The position numbers and the translations under genes are program-made. A stretch of 64,000 nt of DNA from Salvelinus alpinus (lineage: Eukaryota > Chordata > Actinopteri > Salmoniformes > Salmonidae), in NCBI RefSeq assembly GCF_045679555.1, contig NC_092098.1, positions 22,288,038 to 22,352,037 on the forward strand, given 5' to 3'. The notes under the pieces were generated by a model. That model saw only the letters and a list, made by a program, of their open reading frames with translations. It did not search any database and was not told the DNA's origin. Of the stretch, positions 1 to 34,601 are shown piece after piece (within the stretch, counting starts at the first letter, position 1; each line of letters starts with the position of its first letter).

Positions 1-132
1 AGAGATGGGCTTTAGACTCTTGTCCTGTGAAACGGAATAAACATTTTACTTTTTTCACCTGAAATCGATGAGGGTGGACCTTCCTTCTCTACCCCTGACA
101 GAGGACCATGTGTGTGAGTGGACGGTACCTAC

Positions 133-627
133 CCTAATATGTGGTGTGATGCAGTGGCTCTGGCAGTATCTCTCCAGATACTTCTGTACTTCCTGGTGTG
201 GCAGGAAGGAGGGCAGCTGGGGGTCAAAGGGGAAGTCAGGGAACATCATGACCTCCTTGGGCAGGTTGGTCCTGCATAGAGTTAAGGGAGTGTAAAACAT
301 GAGACACACAAAATAAGACCTGGGTCAAGTCAGAGAGAGAGAGATAGAGAGAGACATAGAGAGAAAGAGAGAGAGGGTGAGGTTAGTGTTACTGTACCTG
401 AGGTTTCTGTACATGCTGCTGTGAATGGACAGCCCGTTGTCATAGCTACCGGTGCGTTCCTCGTAGAACCATGTGCCACCCACGTGTTCCGCGAGCTCGT
501 AGACGACCGGTGGGGCGAAGGTGTCTGGGCGGGACAAGATGTGACGTGCGGCACACAGACCTGCAGCTCCCGCGCCCACCACCGCAACTCGCAGCTGCCG
601 CATCCTCACGGTCCTGAGCGAGGACAT
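133..627 (-). CDS. Flavin-containing monooxygenase, first two coding exons (partial)
   Basis: FAD- and NADPH-dependent monooxygenase that oxygenates nitrogen or sulfur in soft nucleophiles. Coding exon 1 is 627 down to 398 (its acceptor is near 639, so at least one 5' untranslated exon lies further right). Coding exon 2 is 271 down to 133. The junction is in frame (phase 2) and both sides have GT/AG. The N-terminus holds the Rossmann FAD motif VVGAGAAGLCAA near residues 15-26, then GGTWFYE, then an MYRNLRTNLPKEVM segment, all typical of animal FMOs. The catalytic C-terminal two thirds lie beyond the left edge, so the subfamily cannot be named. A second in-frame Met nine codons downstream could also be the start. 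The family call is firm; the paralogue is not. Confidence 0.85.
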
Positions 628-638
628 GACAGACAGAC

Positions 639-2249
639 CTGGAATACAATTACATCAGGGACCTATTCAGGAGGGTGTTTATAAAAATACAGCTAGAGAA
701 CTGACTAATAACACTAAAGAAAACAACAGACCGGTACTGTGAGACAACACTGAGACCAAATAGACAAATGACTCTGTCGCTGACATACCTACACAACAGA
801 CACAAACACTACCCACTGTCTGTCTCACACACTGTCCAACTGGGTAACATTGCATATGATGCCAAACAGATACATCTGAGCTCAAGCGAGAGAATGCACA
901 TAATCTAAACATTACAGTGTGTGTTTGAGCTGTGGGGGTTTAGTGGGAGGGGACTGCGGGTGTTTCAAAAGTTCACTTACGTGTGAAGCCAAAAACTGCT
1001 GTGCGTTGAGCAGGGTTAAAACAATAGAAGAAAAGTAATTTCAACAAAGACAAGAAGGAAAAGTCAAAATACTTAATCTCACAATCCTTCAGCGGTACAA
1101 CACAGAGTGAAGTGAACATTGATCTCGAGACAAAAAATGGACATTGGGAGACTCTCAATTGTGCCTCCTCGCCTCAAATCCCATTGGAGGAGAAGGTCAG
1201 AGGGGCGGGACCTCTGTCTTTCTCCTCCAATGGGGTTTGAGAAGGAGGCGAGGAGTATACAATTGAAATCCTACCATTATTTATAGATCATCACGTGACA
1301 AAGAGTAGTCATTTTTAGGGAAACGTCATAAACCAGAGGTGTGGCAGACCCAAAACACACAGACACAAATCTTTGAGATGAACATTTACCGGGTGTTAAT
1401 AAACAACCATCCACAAATGTATTTCGGAGCAAATTAGACAGAACAATGAGAAATTCAATTTTTTTCAACTTCGCAATAATCCGTGCTGTGACCTTATCAA
1501 ATTGTTCAACAGCAGTTTTTGTTCAGTAATCTTCCGGTTGTGACAACTCAAAACGTTGGTTATATTTTGCGCCATCTTGGTAAGGGACTACGAAATAGAT
1601 TAAAAAGTATCCAATTACAGTGATACATTCCAAATGCATCATAATTCAGAAATAATACATGTTAATTGTGTGCATGTTTAAGTTTACTAATGTAATACTA
1701 TTAATTGTACACAATTGATTGAGAAATTGTTCACGGTCTTTACCCATCTTGGAAATAGATTAATACAAGAAGCATCTAGTCATTAGCAGATTGAGAGCTC
1801 TAATCCATCTGTAAAATTGAAGTGTTATAGATTCTGCGATAGAAATGTTAAGGTAAATTCCGATTGAGCGGACATAAGCACTATTTACCGTGAATGCAGT
1901 CGACGCTAAAGTGGGTACATTGCCATCACACTTATCACGCTGTAATGCTTAATTTCATGATGTGAATTGAATAGAGGCCTGAATCAGGGTGACAATTTGT
2001 TTTACATACACTTACAACAGTCCCATATTTGAATGTGTATTATATTTCTCCATAAGTGTTTTTCACTGCTTATATTGTTATTTTAGCTCTTGGTTGCATA
2101 ATATCCATTACTGACCTTAAGTATCTATCATAGTTTTCTAATACTAACCAAAACTGCTGCCTCACTCTCCCTGAGAAATTAGGAGTAAACAATGCTGTCC
2201 ATTTCCACCACTGTTCTATTGAGGTCAAACAACAAAGCAACAGCATTTT
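639..2249. other. Intergenic region between FMO and the MED31 3' end
   Basis: No coding exon was recognised here. The region should contain the FMO untranslated first exon(s) and promoter, but I could not fix them. A strong palindrome at 1155-1266 is listed separately. The rest is AT-rich unique-looking sequence without clear repeat ends. Confidence 0.5.
1155..1266. repeat. 112-bp palindrome with a short GC spacer
   Basis: The left arm starts TCAATTGT, followed by CTCCTCGCCTC, CCCATTGGAGGAGAA and CAGAGG. The right arm is the reverse complement of nearly all of it, ending ACAATTGA, with a few mismatches and a GC-rich spacer near 1206. Similar CTCGCCTCCTCTCCTCC words recur near 33490, so this may be a small dispersed inverted-repeat element rather than a local hairpin. 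Confidence 0.7.
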
Positions 2250-2263
2250 AACCAAAAGTTGTA

Positions 2264-2269
2264 TTTATT
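2264..2269 (-). promoter_or_regulatory. MED31 polyadenylation signal
   Basis: AATAAA on the minus strand, about 150 nt past the MED31 stop codon, which gives a short 3' UTR. It is the first canonical hexamer downstream of the stop. Confidence 0.6.
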
Positions 2270-2415
2270 TTCCAAAGCAGAAACATAAATAAGAGCAAAA
2301 ACAGACATCCCCATGATCCATATCACAAATACATTTCCAGGAGGCTGAATTGACATTTGAGTCCATGTCCATTCAAGTTCAATCATCCTGTTTTTTTTAT
2401 GCCACAGATTATCTC

Positions 2416-9086
<6,671 letters not shown>

Positions 9087-9512
9087 TAAAGGTGACTGGG
9101 TCTGCACGAAAACAACAGGCTCCTTAAAACGGAAATATGTAAGCTGTTTAAACGAATATATTGTTAGTTTGCTGAATTAATTGTTGTGGTCTGGTCAACA
9201 ACAAAATCATTTCGATCATGTCGCCATATTTGCCGTAAACTGCAGCAGTTTAACTTTTTACGACAATAGTAGACTGCCATTCTCAAGTTCACCACTAGAG
9301 GACAGTATTCGCACAGTCTTCAAATACAGTATGTCTGTCTGATAGGAGAGACTTCACAGACTTGTGGAATGCTTTATTTTACATCCAGTACAATCATTTT
9401 CACCAAAGCTTACGTTGGACACATCGAAATAAGGCAGGATTTACCACCCTGGAGTCTAGGTTATATGTCGATTTATCTTGATTTGTGATTGATACTATAA
9501 GGGCTATCTACA
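9087..9512. other. MED31 upstream region, no gene recognised
   Basis: This should hold the MED31 promoter and 5' UTR. No TATA box was placed with confidence. In many vertebrates TXNDC17 starts head-to-head here; I found no TXNDC17-like exon. Confidence 0.4.
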
Positions 9513-9514
9513 TA

Positions 9515-10745
9515 CAGTGCTTTCAGAAAGTATTCACACCCTGACTTTTAACACATTTTCTTGTGTTACAGCCTGCAATTAAAATGAATAAAAGTAGAGA
9601 TTTTGTGTCACTGGCCTACATACACCATAATGTGAAGGTGGAAGTATGTTTTTTAGAAATGTTTACAAATGAATTACAAATTAAAAGCTGAAATGACTTG
9701 AGTCAATAAGTATTCAAACCATTTGTTATGGTAAGCCTAAATAAGTTCAGGAGTAATAATTAGTCACATAATAAATTGCAATAAATGTGCTATAATAGTG
9801 TTTAACATGATTTTTTAATGACTACCTCATCTCTGTACCCCTCACATACAATTATCTGTAAGGTCCCTCAGTCGAGCAGTGAATTTCAAACACAGATTAA
9901 TTTACAAAGACCAGGAAGGTTTTCCAATGACTCACAAAGAAGGGCACCTATTGGTAGCTGGCTAAAAATAAAAAAAGCAAACATTGAATATCCCTTTGAG
10001 CATGGTGAAGTTATTAATTACACTTTGGATGACGTATGAATACAGCCAGTCACTACAAAGATACAGGTGTCCTTCCTAACTCCGTTGCTGGAGAGGAAGG
10101 AAACCACTCAGGGATTTCACCATGTTAATGGTGGCTTTAAAACAGTTACAGAGTTTAATGGCTGTGATAGGAGAAAACTGCAGATGGATCAACAAAATTG
10201 TAGTTACTCCACAATACTAACCTAAATGACAGAGGGAAAAGAAAGAAACTTGTACAGAATAAAAATATTCCAAAACATGCATCCTGTTTGAAATGAAGCA
10301 TTAAAGTAAAACTGCAAACAATGTGACAAAGAAATTAACTTTATGTCCTGAATACAAAGCGTTATGTTTGGCGTAAATCCAACATAACACATCACTCAGT
10401 ACCACTATTCATATTGCTAAGAATTGAATGTTCCTGAGTGGCCTAGTTACAGTTTTGACTTAAATCGGCTTGAAAATCTATGGCAAGACTTGAAAATGGC
10501 TGTCTAGCAATGATCAACAAACAACTTGACAGAGCTTGAAGAATAAAAAAAAAGAATGAAGTTAAAATATTGTACAATTCAGGTGTGCAAAGCTCCTAGA
10601 ACATGTATTGACTTTGTAATTATGTGGTAATTATGTGGTATTATGTGTAGATGGGTGAGACGAAAATCAATGTAATTAATGTTGAATTCAGGCTGTAACA
10701 CAACAACATGTGGAATAAGGGTATGAATACTTTCTGAAGGCACTG
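9515..10745. mobile_element. Degenerate Tc1-like element
   Basis: Both termini are visible: CAGTGCTTTCAGAAAGTATT at the left and the inverted TACTTTCTGAAGGCACTG at the right, each flanked by TA. The family is the same as the outer element at 2647-6704, which it matches closely in the block 10055-10200. The transposase is eroded beyond a continuous frame. Confidence 0.85.
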
Positions 10746-10747
10746 TA

Positions 10748-11428
10748 TCACTGCACACTGCTCCCACTGTAGCACTTCCTCTGGCCCCCTGCTGAGTTGT
10801 TTTCCCACAGCTCTACCTGCCCCAGACAGACAGGGCCATAGTTCAATACACCCTCCTGTTCTTACAATCCTCTGAATTATTAAACGTATTTAAAAACTCC
10901 TTCAACCAAAGCATCCAATAACTTAACTGCCTGTGAACGATTAATTATACACTTTTGAGATTCTTTGACTGAATGACTTGAATCCCCTGAGGCTATCAGT
11001 ATGATATAGAGGGTTTGTTATAGTCAGTCATGTTCTCAGACGTGAGTGAATAGATAAGTCATTTCTCTTTTGGCGTCAGTGGACTTTATCCTGTCCTGCG
11101 GCGTGTTGTGTGTGTGTGGAGGAATACGCTTCTAAACATTTAGGCTGACTGACTACACACCATATCTCATTCTGTTTGCTTGATGAGGTAACACTGAACA
11201 TTTTTGTGTGTTTGAGAGAGACAGTGAGAGAGAGAGAGAGCGAGAGAGAGGGGGGCAACAGCAGGCTTCTGTAGTACTGTGCTCAAGCTTTGCCTTCGAG
11301 ACAGTAACTGTAAGTTACTGTTTTGCTGTTCCTCACTAACTTAACAAGGACTTACTAGGTTTCAAAACATTTGTCTAGGAATTCTTATCCAAATGATATT
11401 TGTGTCTGTCGTACTAATGCATGGTATA
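10748..11428. other. Intergenic stretch without a recognised gene
   Basis: Lies between two Tc1 elements. It contains a GA-rich simple tract near 11215-11250. No exon-like segment could be supported. Confidence 0.4.
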
Positions 11429-11430
11429 TA

Positions 11431-12998
11431 CACTGCTCAAAAAAATAAAGGGAACACTTAAACAACACAATGTAACTCCAAGTCAATCACACTTCTGTGA
11501 AATCAAACTGTCCACTTAGGAAGCAACACTGATTGACAATAAATTTCACATGCTGTTGTGCAAATGGAATAGACAAAAGGTGGAAATTATAGGCAATTAG
11601 CAAGACACCCCCAATAAAGGAGTGATTCTGCAGGTGGTGACCACAGACCACTTCTCAGTTCCTATGCTTCCTGGCTGATGTTTTGGTCACTTTTGAATGC
11701 TGGCGGTGCTTTCACTCTAGTGGTAGCATGAGACGGAGTCTACAACCCACACAAGTGGCTCAGGTAGTGCAGCTCATCCAGGATGGCACATCAATGCGAG
11801 CTGTGGCATGAAGGTTTGCTGTGTCTGTCAGCGTAGTGTCCAGAGCATGGAGGCGCTACCAGGAGACAGGCCAGTACATCAGGAGACGTGGAGGAGGCCG
11901 TAGGAGGGCAACAACCCAGCAGCAGGACCGCTACCTCCGCCTTTGAGCAGGAGGAGCACTGCCAGAGCCCTGCAAAATGACCTCCATCAGGCCACAAATG
12001 TGCATGTGTCAGCATATGGTCTCACAAGGGCTCTGAGGATCTCATCTCGGTACCTAATGGCAGTCAGGCTACCTCTGGCGAGCACATGGAGGGCTGTGCG
12101 GCCCCACAAAGAAATGCCACCCCACACCATGACTGACCCACCGCCAAACCGGTCATGCTGGAGGATGTTGCAGGCAGCAGAACGTTCTCCACGGCGTCTA
12201 CAGACTCTGTCACGTCTGTCACATGTGCTCATGTGCTCAGTGTGAACCTGCTTTCATCTGTGAAGAGCACAGGGCGCCAGTGGCGAATTTGCCAATATTG
12301 GTGTTCTCTGGCAAATGCCAAACGTCCTGCACGGTGTTGGGCTGTAAGCACAACCCCCACCTGTGGACGTCGGGCCCTCATACCACCCTCATGGAGTCTG
12401 TTTCTGACCGTTTGAGCAGACACATGCACATTTGTGGCCTGCTGGAGGTCATTTTGCAGGGCTCTGGCAGTGCTCCTCCTGCTCAAAGGCGGAGGTAGCG
12501 GTCCTGCTGCTGGGTTGTTGCCCTCCTATGGCCTCCTCCACGTCTCCTGATGTACTGGCCTGTCTCCTGGTAGCGCCTCCATGCTCTGGACACTACGCTG
12601 ACAGACACAGCAAACCTTCTTGCCACAGCTCGCATTGATGTGCCATCCTGGATGAGCTGCACTACCTGAGCCACTTGTGTGGGTTGTAGACTCCGTCTCA
12701 TGCTACCACTAGAGTGAGAGCACTGCCAGCATTCAAAAGTGACCAAAACATCAGCCAGGAAGCATAGGAACTGAGAAGTGGTCTGTGGTCACCACCTGCA
12801 GAATCAGTCCTTTATTGGGGGTGTCTTGCTAATTGCCTATAATTTCCACCTTGTGTCTATTCCATTTGCACAACAGCATGTGAAATTTATTGTCAATCAG
12901 TGTTGCTTCCTAAGTGGACAGTTTGATTTCACAGAAGTGTGATTGACTTGGAGTTACATTGTGTTGTTTAAGTGTTCCCTTTTTTTTTTTGAGCAGTG
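11431..12998 (-). mobile_element. Foldback Tc1 element with about 583-bp inverted arms
   Basis: Bounded by TA and ends CACTGCTCAAAAAAATAAAG / TTTTTTTGAGCAGTG. The left arm (11431-12013) is the reverse complement of the right arm (12416-12998) with few differences; the loop (12014-12415) is unique. Both arms carry the 5' UTR and N-terminal helix-turn-helix of the transposase ([20 protein letters not shown] in the right arm). On the minus strand the frame runs from the right arm into the loop (LFTDESRF with the first catalytic Asp, then GGGSVMVWGGIS in another frame) and stops where the C-terminal third should follow, replaced by the inverted N-terminal copy. It cannot make a whole transposase. 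Confidence 0.9.
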
Positions 12999-13879
12999 TA
13001 GTTTGATAGGCTAGTGTGAGAGAAGATGTTTTGTGGTCAACAGAAAGAGACTATGTCCCAGGGACCATATCTGCTCAAACAGTAATCAGCACAACATCAA
13101 AAGTCCAGGCTTTATTCAGCAAAAAAACTAAACAAATACAGTACAATGACAAAACCATAATAGGTTGTTATCGGAATGGAAAAAACAACTCTAAACTGTT
13201 ACAAAAGTCAATCATTTACATTGATAACTATACAAAATATCTAATTAATTACACTTACTGAAAAGCATTTATCATAATTTATGTAATATAACAGAGTTCC
13301 CCAACTGGCAGCCCGCAGATGATTTTATTTGGTCCCCAAGTTTTCTGTGCAAAAATTATTATTTTCTTTTTTTGATTGTTGGACATAAAAGACTGAAAAT
13401 GCCAGAAAATCAGCTCCAAGTGATTTTAATTAGGAAAATCTGTTCCAAAGTATTCCCACGGATAATAGAGCGATATGTGTGATCGTATACAAATGTAAGC
13501 AAGGTTTGAAATTATTATGTTTTAGTCAAATATTATATTTGTTTGGGCTTCTGGCAGTCAATTTGTAGTCTCCAAATTATTTGTAATTATGTTCCGGACC
13601 CCTGACCATCCACTCAAGAGAAAATTAGCCAGTGGCTAATATTAGTCGATGATCCCTGTAATATAATACAATTATAGAAAATAAATTGATAACAATATTG
13701 TCAGTAATACAAATATAAGTTACAGTATTACAGCATGTCTTGGCTTTGCAAGTTATTTATCATCCCTGTTCCCTAAGGCTCTCTAGTGTCATAACCATAT
13801 AATATAAGAATAAGTCCTGAACTGTAGAAAATACACTGATAATTAACCAGTACGGTGATGGCACAGCTGGAAACTATCC

Positions 13880-13935
<56 letters not shown>

Positions 13936-14120
13936 ACGCGCATGTGTTCACCAGACCATAGCAGTGCTCTCATGGCCAGCCTTCTGTTGCCACAGCGAGG
14001 CTTGTAGTGCTGTTGGAGAAAGATCCGTGGTCTCTTGGTAATACTCCCCCTTCCTCATCCCCTTTTGGCATCGGTAGCAGTGCAATGGCAGTACAGGGGC
14101 GTATGGTGGTATATTTGGGG
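12999..14120. other. Region 3' of SLC13A5
   Basis: Contains the SLC13A5 3' UTR at its right end (minus strand). A minus-strand AATAAA near 13110 could be its polyadenylation signal, giving a UTR of about 1 kb. A (GT)n tract runs at 13882-13934. No other gene was seen. Confidence 0.4.
13882..13934. repeat. (GT)n microsatellite
   Basis: Uninterrupted GT dinucleotides of about 26 units, just outside the SLC13A5 stop codon. Confidence 0.97.
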
Positions 14121-29861
<15,741 letters not shown>

Positions 29862-30547
29862 CCTCTCCCGGTCAGAGAATACAGAGAATTACAGTTGCGC
29901 ACGTCTGGACTCACTCCGGGAAGAAAGCAAAAATGATGAGGGAAAGGGTGAGCGAACTCAGATACCTCCAGCTTTACACTGGGTACAGGACTGCACATGA
30001 CATCTTTCTCTCTCTCGCTCCCTCTCTCTCTCTATGTTTTTGTGTGTGTGTGTGTGTGAGACAGAGAGTCAACACTTTTGTGTGGCATTCATACTTAAAT
30101 ATTAACTTCTTTAATGTGTTTACTCACACACTGTAGTCCTGGTGCAAGTTTATCTTAAACTCTTAGAAAAATAAATGTTTGAAAAGTCATATTGTGCACT
30201 TAACTTTATAAAACTTAATTTACATTTTTAAGATTTAATTTGAATCTGCTCATTGATGCAGCTTTGTTAGGATTTATCACAATTGTTGAATCTCTCACAA
30301 GAAAGTGACATATTAAGACTAGAAGGCAGTGATTTGACATATTATTAGCAGGCAGTGATTTGTTTTGGACACCCATGTAATTCAAATCCTGTCATATCAC
30401 ATTGGAGTTTGGAGGGCAGGGTGAGAGAGAGAGCGAGAGAAGGTATAAACTGAGAGCGACATAAGGGGACAGATAGATGGGATTTCCTTTGAACAGCAGT
30501 GGGTGCTGGAAAACCAACCTGTCTTTGGGAGTAAAGTTACACTCCCC

Positions 30548-30707
<160 letters not shown>

Positions 30708-33265
30708 ATTTGACTTCAGATCCTACACTGCCACCGTATGGCAATTTCTTTGTTTACTTACACTCAGTCCTTAACATGATACCTCCCTTCAAATAGCCCA
30801 GATGTTCTGAGAAATTAGAGTTAAAACACAGAAATGCACAAATATGAAATCTGATTATTTTGCTTAAATTTGATTGGAACATGGAGGACCACTTGCAGGT
30901 CATTCTTCATACAACATATGTGGGGGCCAATCATCTTCCTTTCCTGCGTTCCAGGACCAGGGTTTACATTTGAAAAAGGCTACATCCAGGCTACTTGTTC
31001 TGTGCAGCCAGCTATTGATTGCAAGTAAAGGTCAAAAATCAGTTATGCAGACAGTCTATGCTTCTCCTACCTGTATACATAACACAATCCATCGGCTCGT
31101 GAGGTAAGGTGGGGGCTGTGAATGGGGTCCTTTTATGCTTCCCTAATGGGAGGCAGTAAACAAACAGTCACTGCAAAACACCCCAAAGGGGCTGAGCAGG
31201 TGATGCCCTGATTCACAGGTGCATTTTGGGTTTGCAATGGTAGTGCCAAGTTCTTGCATCGGTGTAGGGCTGGAATGGGGCAGTCCATGCAAGAAAAACA
31301 ATATCTCCCACCGCCTACTCTATTTTACCTAAAGGGCTAGAGACAGTGGACTAGAATTATGCCAAAAAATCATGTTATATCAACTCTGATTCATATAGAA
31401 ACGTTCTACAGTGCTTATTCTGGGTTTCCTCCATTAGGGCCAATAGAGGGAGCCACAGTGCTGTAATGCTAAAGGTCATACATGTGTTAATGTTGTAACA
31501 TATCAGCTGTCATGGTCACAGCCACTTCAGTGGGCAGACATTTGAAAGTTGACACTATCGTAGAGCTATCTGTGAGGGTTTCCAAACTCTTTCTAGGAAA
31601 ATGTGTTTGTAGGTCAGCAAAAATAATATCACAATCCAAACGGCAACCCCCATCCTCCTCTGAGAAAAATATAGAGGTCCTTACTAGACGGTAGATATTA
31701 AGATTCTGATGGACATTTAAAAAATGCATATTTCATCCTCCCTAAGGGATACCACTGATCTGATGAGAGCAGAAAGGTGAACATATTGTGCTACTGGCAA
31801 CTTTTACATTTATTACACCTGTTAAATGTTTCAGATGAGTGACATTTCTATGGAATGAGGGGAGAAAGGCTCTTTTAAAGGCAGGTTTGACCTGTGGGTC
31901 ACATATCTACATATTTACATTTTCTGGTTGTGTAGTGGCTCTGCTGAATCAATTCAGAGTTGAACATTAACTGGGCAATGAGGGGGCTGACAGTGTAGAG
32001 TACTGGGCACTACAGGATCCAGCTAGGGTAACACTCACCGTGCCTGTCTGACTCTCTATCTGTCTTTATCCTAATCCTATTTGCCTATATCACCTATCCC
32101 CTGACCAAACATCGGCTGGGTAAGTTTTCTCCACCTCGATTCACTTGGAAGGGATAGTATCTGATGTTGGGCAGTCAGTAGGTTTTTTGACACAGTGCAT
32201 GAAACCATATAATTCTAGTATAGTAAGTGCTCTTTATTTAAAGCATGATTTGGAACATGATTTAGATGTATGGCTGTAGCTATTAGTTTACTAGTGATAT
32301 AATAATAGCACAAACTGTTTAAAATCAAATTGAATCTTAAAAAAAGACAAAAGAGCCCTTTGTAAATTTAAATGTACACTCAAATCACCAATCAAGACAT
32401 CACTACTACCACTATTTCTACTACGTCTATGAATGCTAGTGATTCCAAGCAGAGTCATATACATATATATATATATATATAAACACGAATACTACCATTG
32501 CATCCATAGAGAACCCATTGCAGTCGTGAGGCCAGTGTTTGCTGTTTGTGGACTTTAGCAGTGAAACAGAAACCTTTGGCCCTCTGACAAACAGTTGATC
32601 CCAGAGCAAAACACCACACATCTCTGCAGTGTAGAACCAGGCCTAAAGCAATACCACACTGACTACTAGCCAAGCATGCTTTTGATTGGCTCTCATTTCC
32701 TCTCAACCTATCAGTGTTTGCTGGTGTTGCCATGTCCAGCAACAATATGTACTCTTTTATTGCTCTGTAAAAGTGAGGGGTTCAGTAATTCTTATGCATT
32801 GATAATCACTGTTATTGAATCTTAAATATTTAAGTTATTGGCTGTGTTCTAGAGGATCAAAACCGTAATGGATCATGGGCAAATTGTGACTGACTGACTG
32901 ATCTACAAATAATAATGAGTAGTTATTTATGATGCAAGGTTTTTTGTCGGCAGTCGCTTGTACTGTCGAATGCAATGTCGAACAAGCCCATAGTGACAGG
33001 GTAGGAACCATAGTTTCGGTCCATGTTTCCCAGGGGACTCTAATTGGTGTTAAACATGTGAAATGTATAAAAGCAGAGATACTGTACAGTATATGATGAC
33101 GAGACGGTCTTGTTTCCGCCCTAACAATGGGCGTTGTTGTCCCAAAGGTGGGAAGGCATATGGTCTGCTTATCGCTGTATTCCCAAGTACACAGATTTTA
33201 ACGGGAGTGGACCCTCTCGCTTCGCCTCTTCCTCTCTGATAAAAGCACCCCATAGTCCTTTTCAG

Positions 33266-33475
33266 GGGTGTATTTATTACGGAAACCCTTTACCGTTTAA
33301 AAACCAAACGAAAGCAAACAGAGCAAACGGAACAAAACGGGGAGGGACCTACCTATATTTGTCCAATAGAAACTCCTGTTTTTGTTGCAAAACATTTTCC
33401 CTTTAGAGTAAATAGTTTCTGTTGCAAAACATTTTGCAACAGACTAAACGTTTTGCATCAGAATCCATTGGGAGA
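33266..33475. repeat. MITE-like repeat, copy 1
   Basis: Begins GGGGTGTATTTATTACGGAA and continues with ACCGTTTAAAAACCAAACG, GGGAGGGACCTACCTATATT and TTGCAAAACATTTT. The same blocks, inverted in order and strand at one end, occur at 41188-41343. The right terminus is not evident. Confidence 0.7.
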
Positions 33476-34379
33476 ATCCCAATTGGATTGCTCGCCTCCT
33501 CTCCTCCAGCTGGAGAGAGGAAACAAATGCGTTTTTATTAAATGAGACTCCATTTCTACTCTTTCGCGTCACCAGGCAAATTACATTTACAGGGATGGAA
33601 TCCTAAAATAAATGTGTAAAGTGATAAAAACTAATTTAGCTTTTAAAGATAAAAGGATAAGTGGCATATTGTTTTCTAAAAGTGTGCATGCTTTACTCCT
33701 TTGAGAAGAAAACAGCTGATTCAAAGGGGGGTGGTGTATTTTAAAACACTTCCGTGCTACCTGCTGTGAGGATACTCCTGTACATCCTCTGTCGAAGTAG
33801 GTGATCGAAGAGGGGCGCAGACACTTGTTTTCGCCTATTAAAGAATTCAAAGAGGACAGACTTTTGCCCAATTGACAATCTCCCAGAGTGTTTGCACAGA
33901 CTGTGCAGCGTGGTTGCTGTCTAGTTTTATTTCTATGAGAAACCATTTTGTGAACATGCTCATGCTGTCTGTGAAGAAATGTTTGGGGTGTGGTCCATTG
34001 TTCTGAAAAGTTGTTTCCAGTTGATTTGTGTTGGGAGAGGCTTTGCTCGCTTCTGGGTCCAAGCACTGTTGCTAGCGCCCCTTGTCACTGTTTTTTGGTC
34101 ACTGTGTGTAGCCTAACTAGGTCAATACAGTCCTGTGAAATCTAGTTGGGTGAAATCACTGTTGCACTTTAGAAGGAACTGAGATCTAACAAGCCTTTTG
34201 TGTTCATGTCAAAGTATTTTATATGTGTATCTATTTCTAAACAAGCAAACCTTAGTCATTTAATAAACTTTTTACATCTGCCTCAGACTATTTCCCTTAA
34301 ATGGTCCTAGATAGAACCTGTATCTTTGAATATATGTTATAAGTTTCTTTGTTCTGTATTGCAGGCTAGCTGTTGGGAT

Positions 34380-34570
34380 ATGAAGCTGCATCTGCCTGTA
34401 CTCCTGCTGCTCTGCCTCTGTTGGCTGGGACTGACTGTAAGAGGGCCAACCATAACCTCACCCCAAACACATCAACCTTCCTTAAATATCTAACCATAAA
34501 TTAGAAAAGTATTGACTACAAGGCTTTTAAAGCACCCTAACCCTACCCTAGTTTCTACAGTCCAACCCTA

Positions 34571-34601
<31 letters not shown>

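Noticed and set aside
9087-9512. Possible TXNDC17 head-to-head with MED31
   Set aside because: No thioredoxin-like WCxxC segment or in-phase exon was seen in either strand up to 11430, so no claim of presence is made; loss cannot be shown either.
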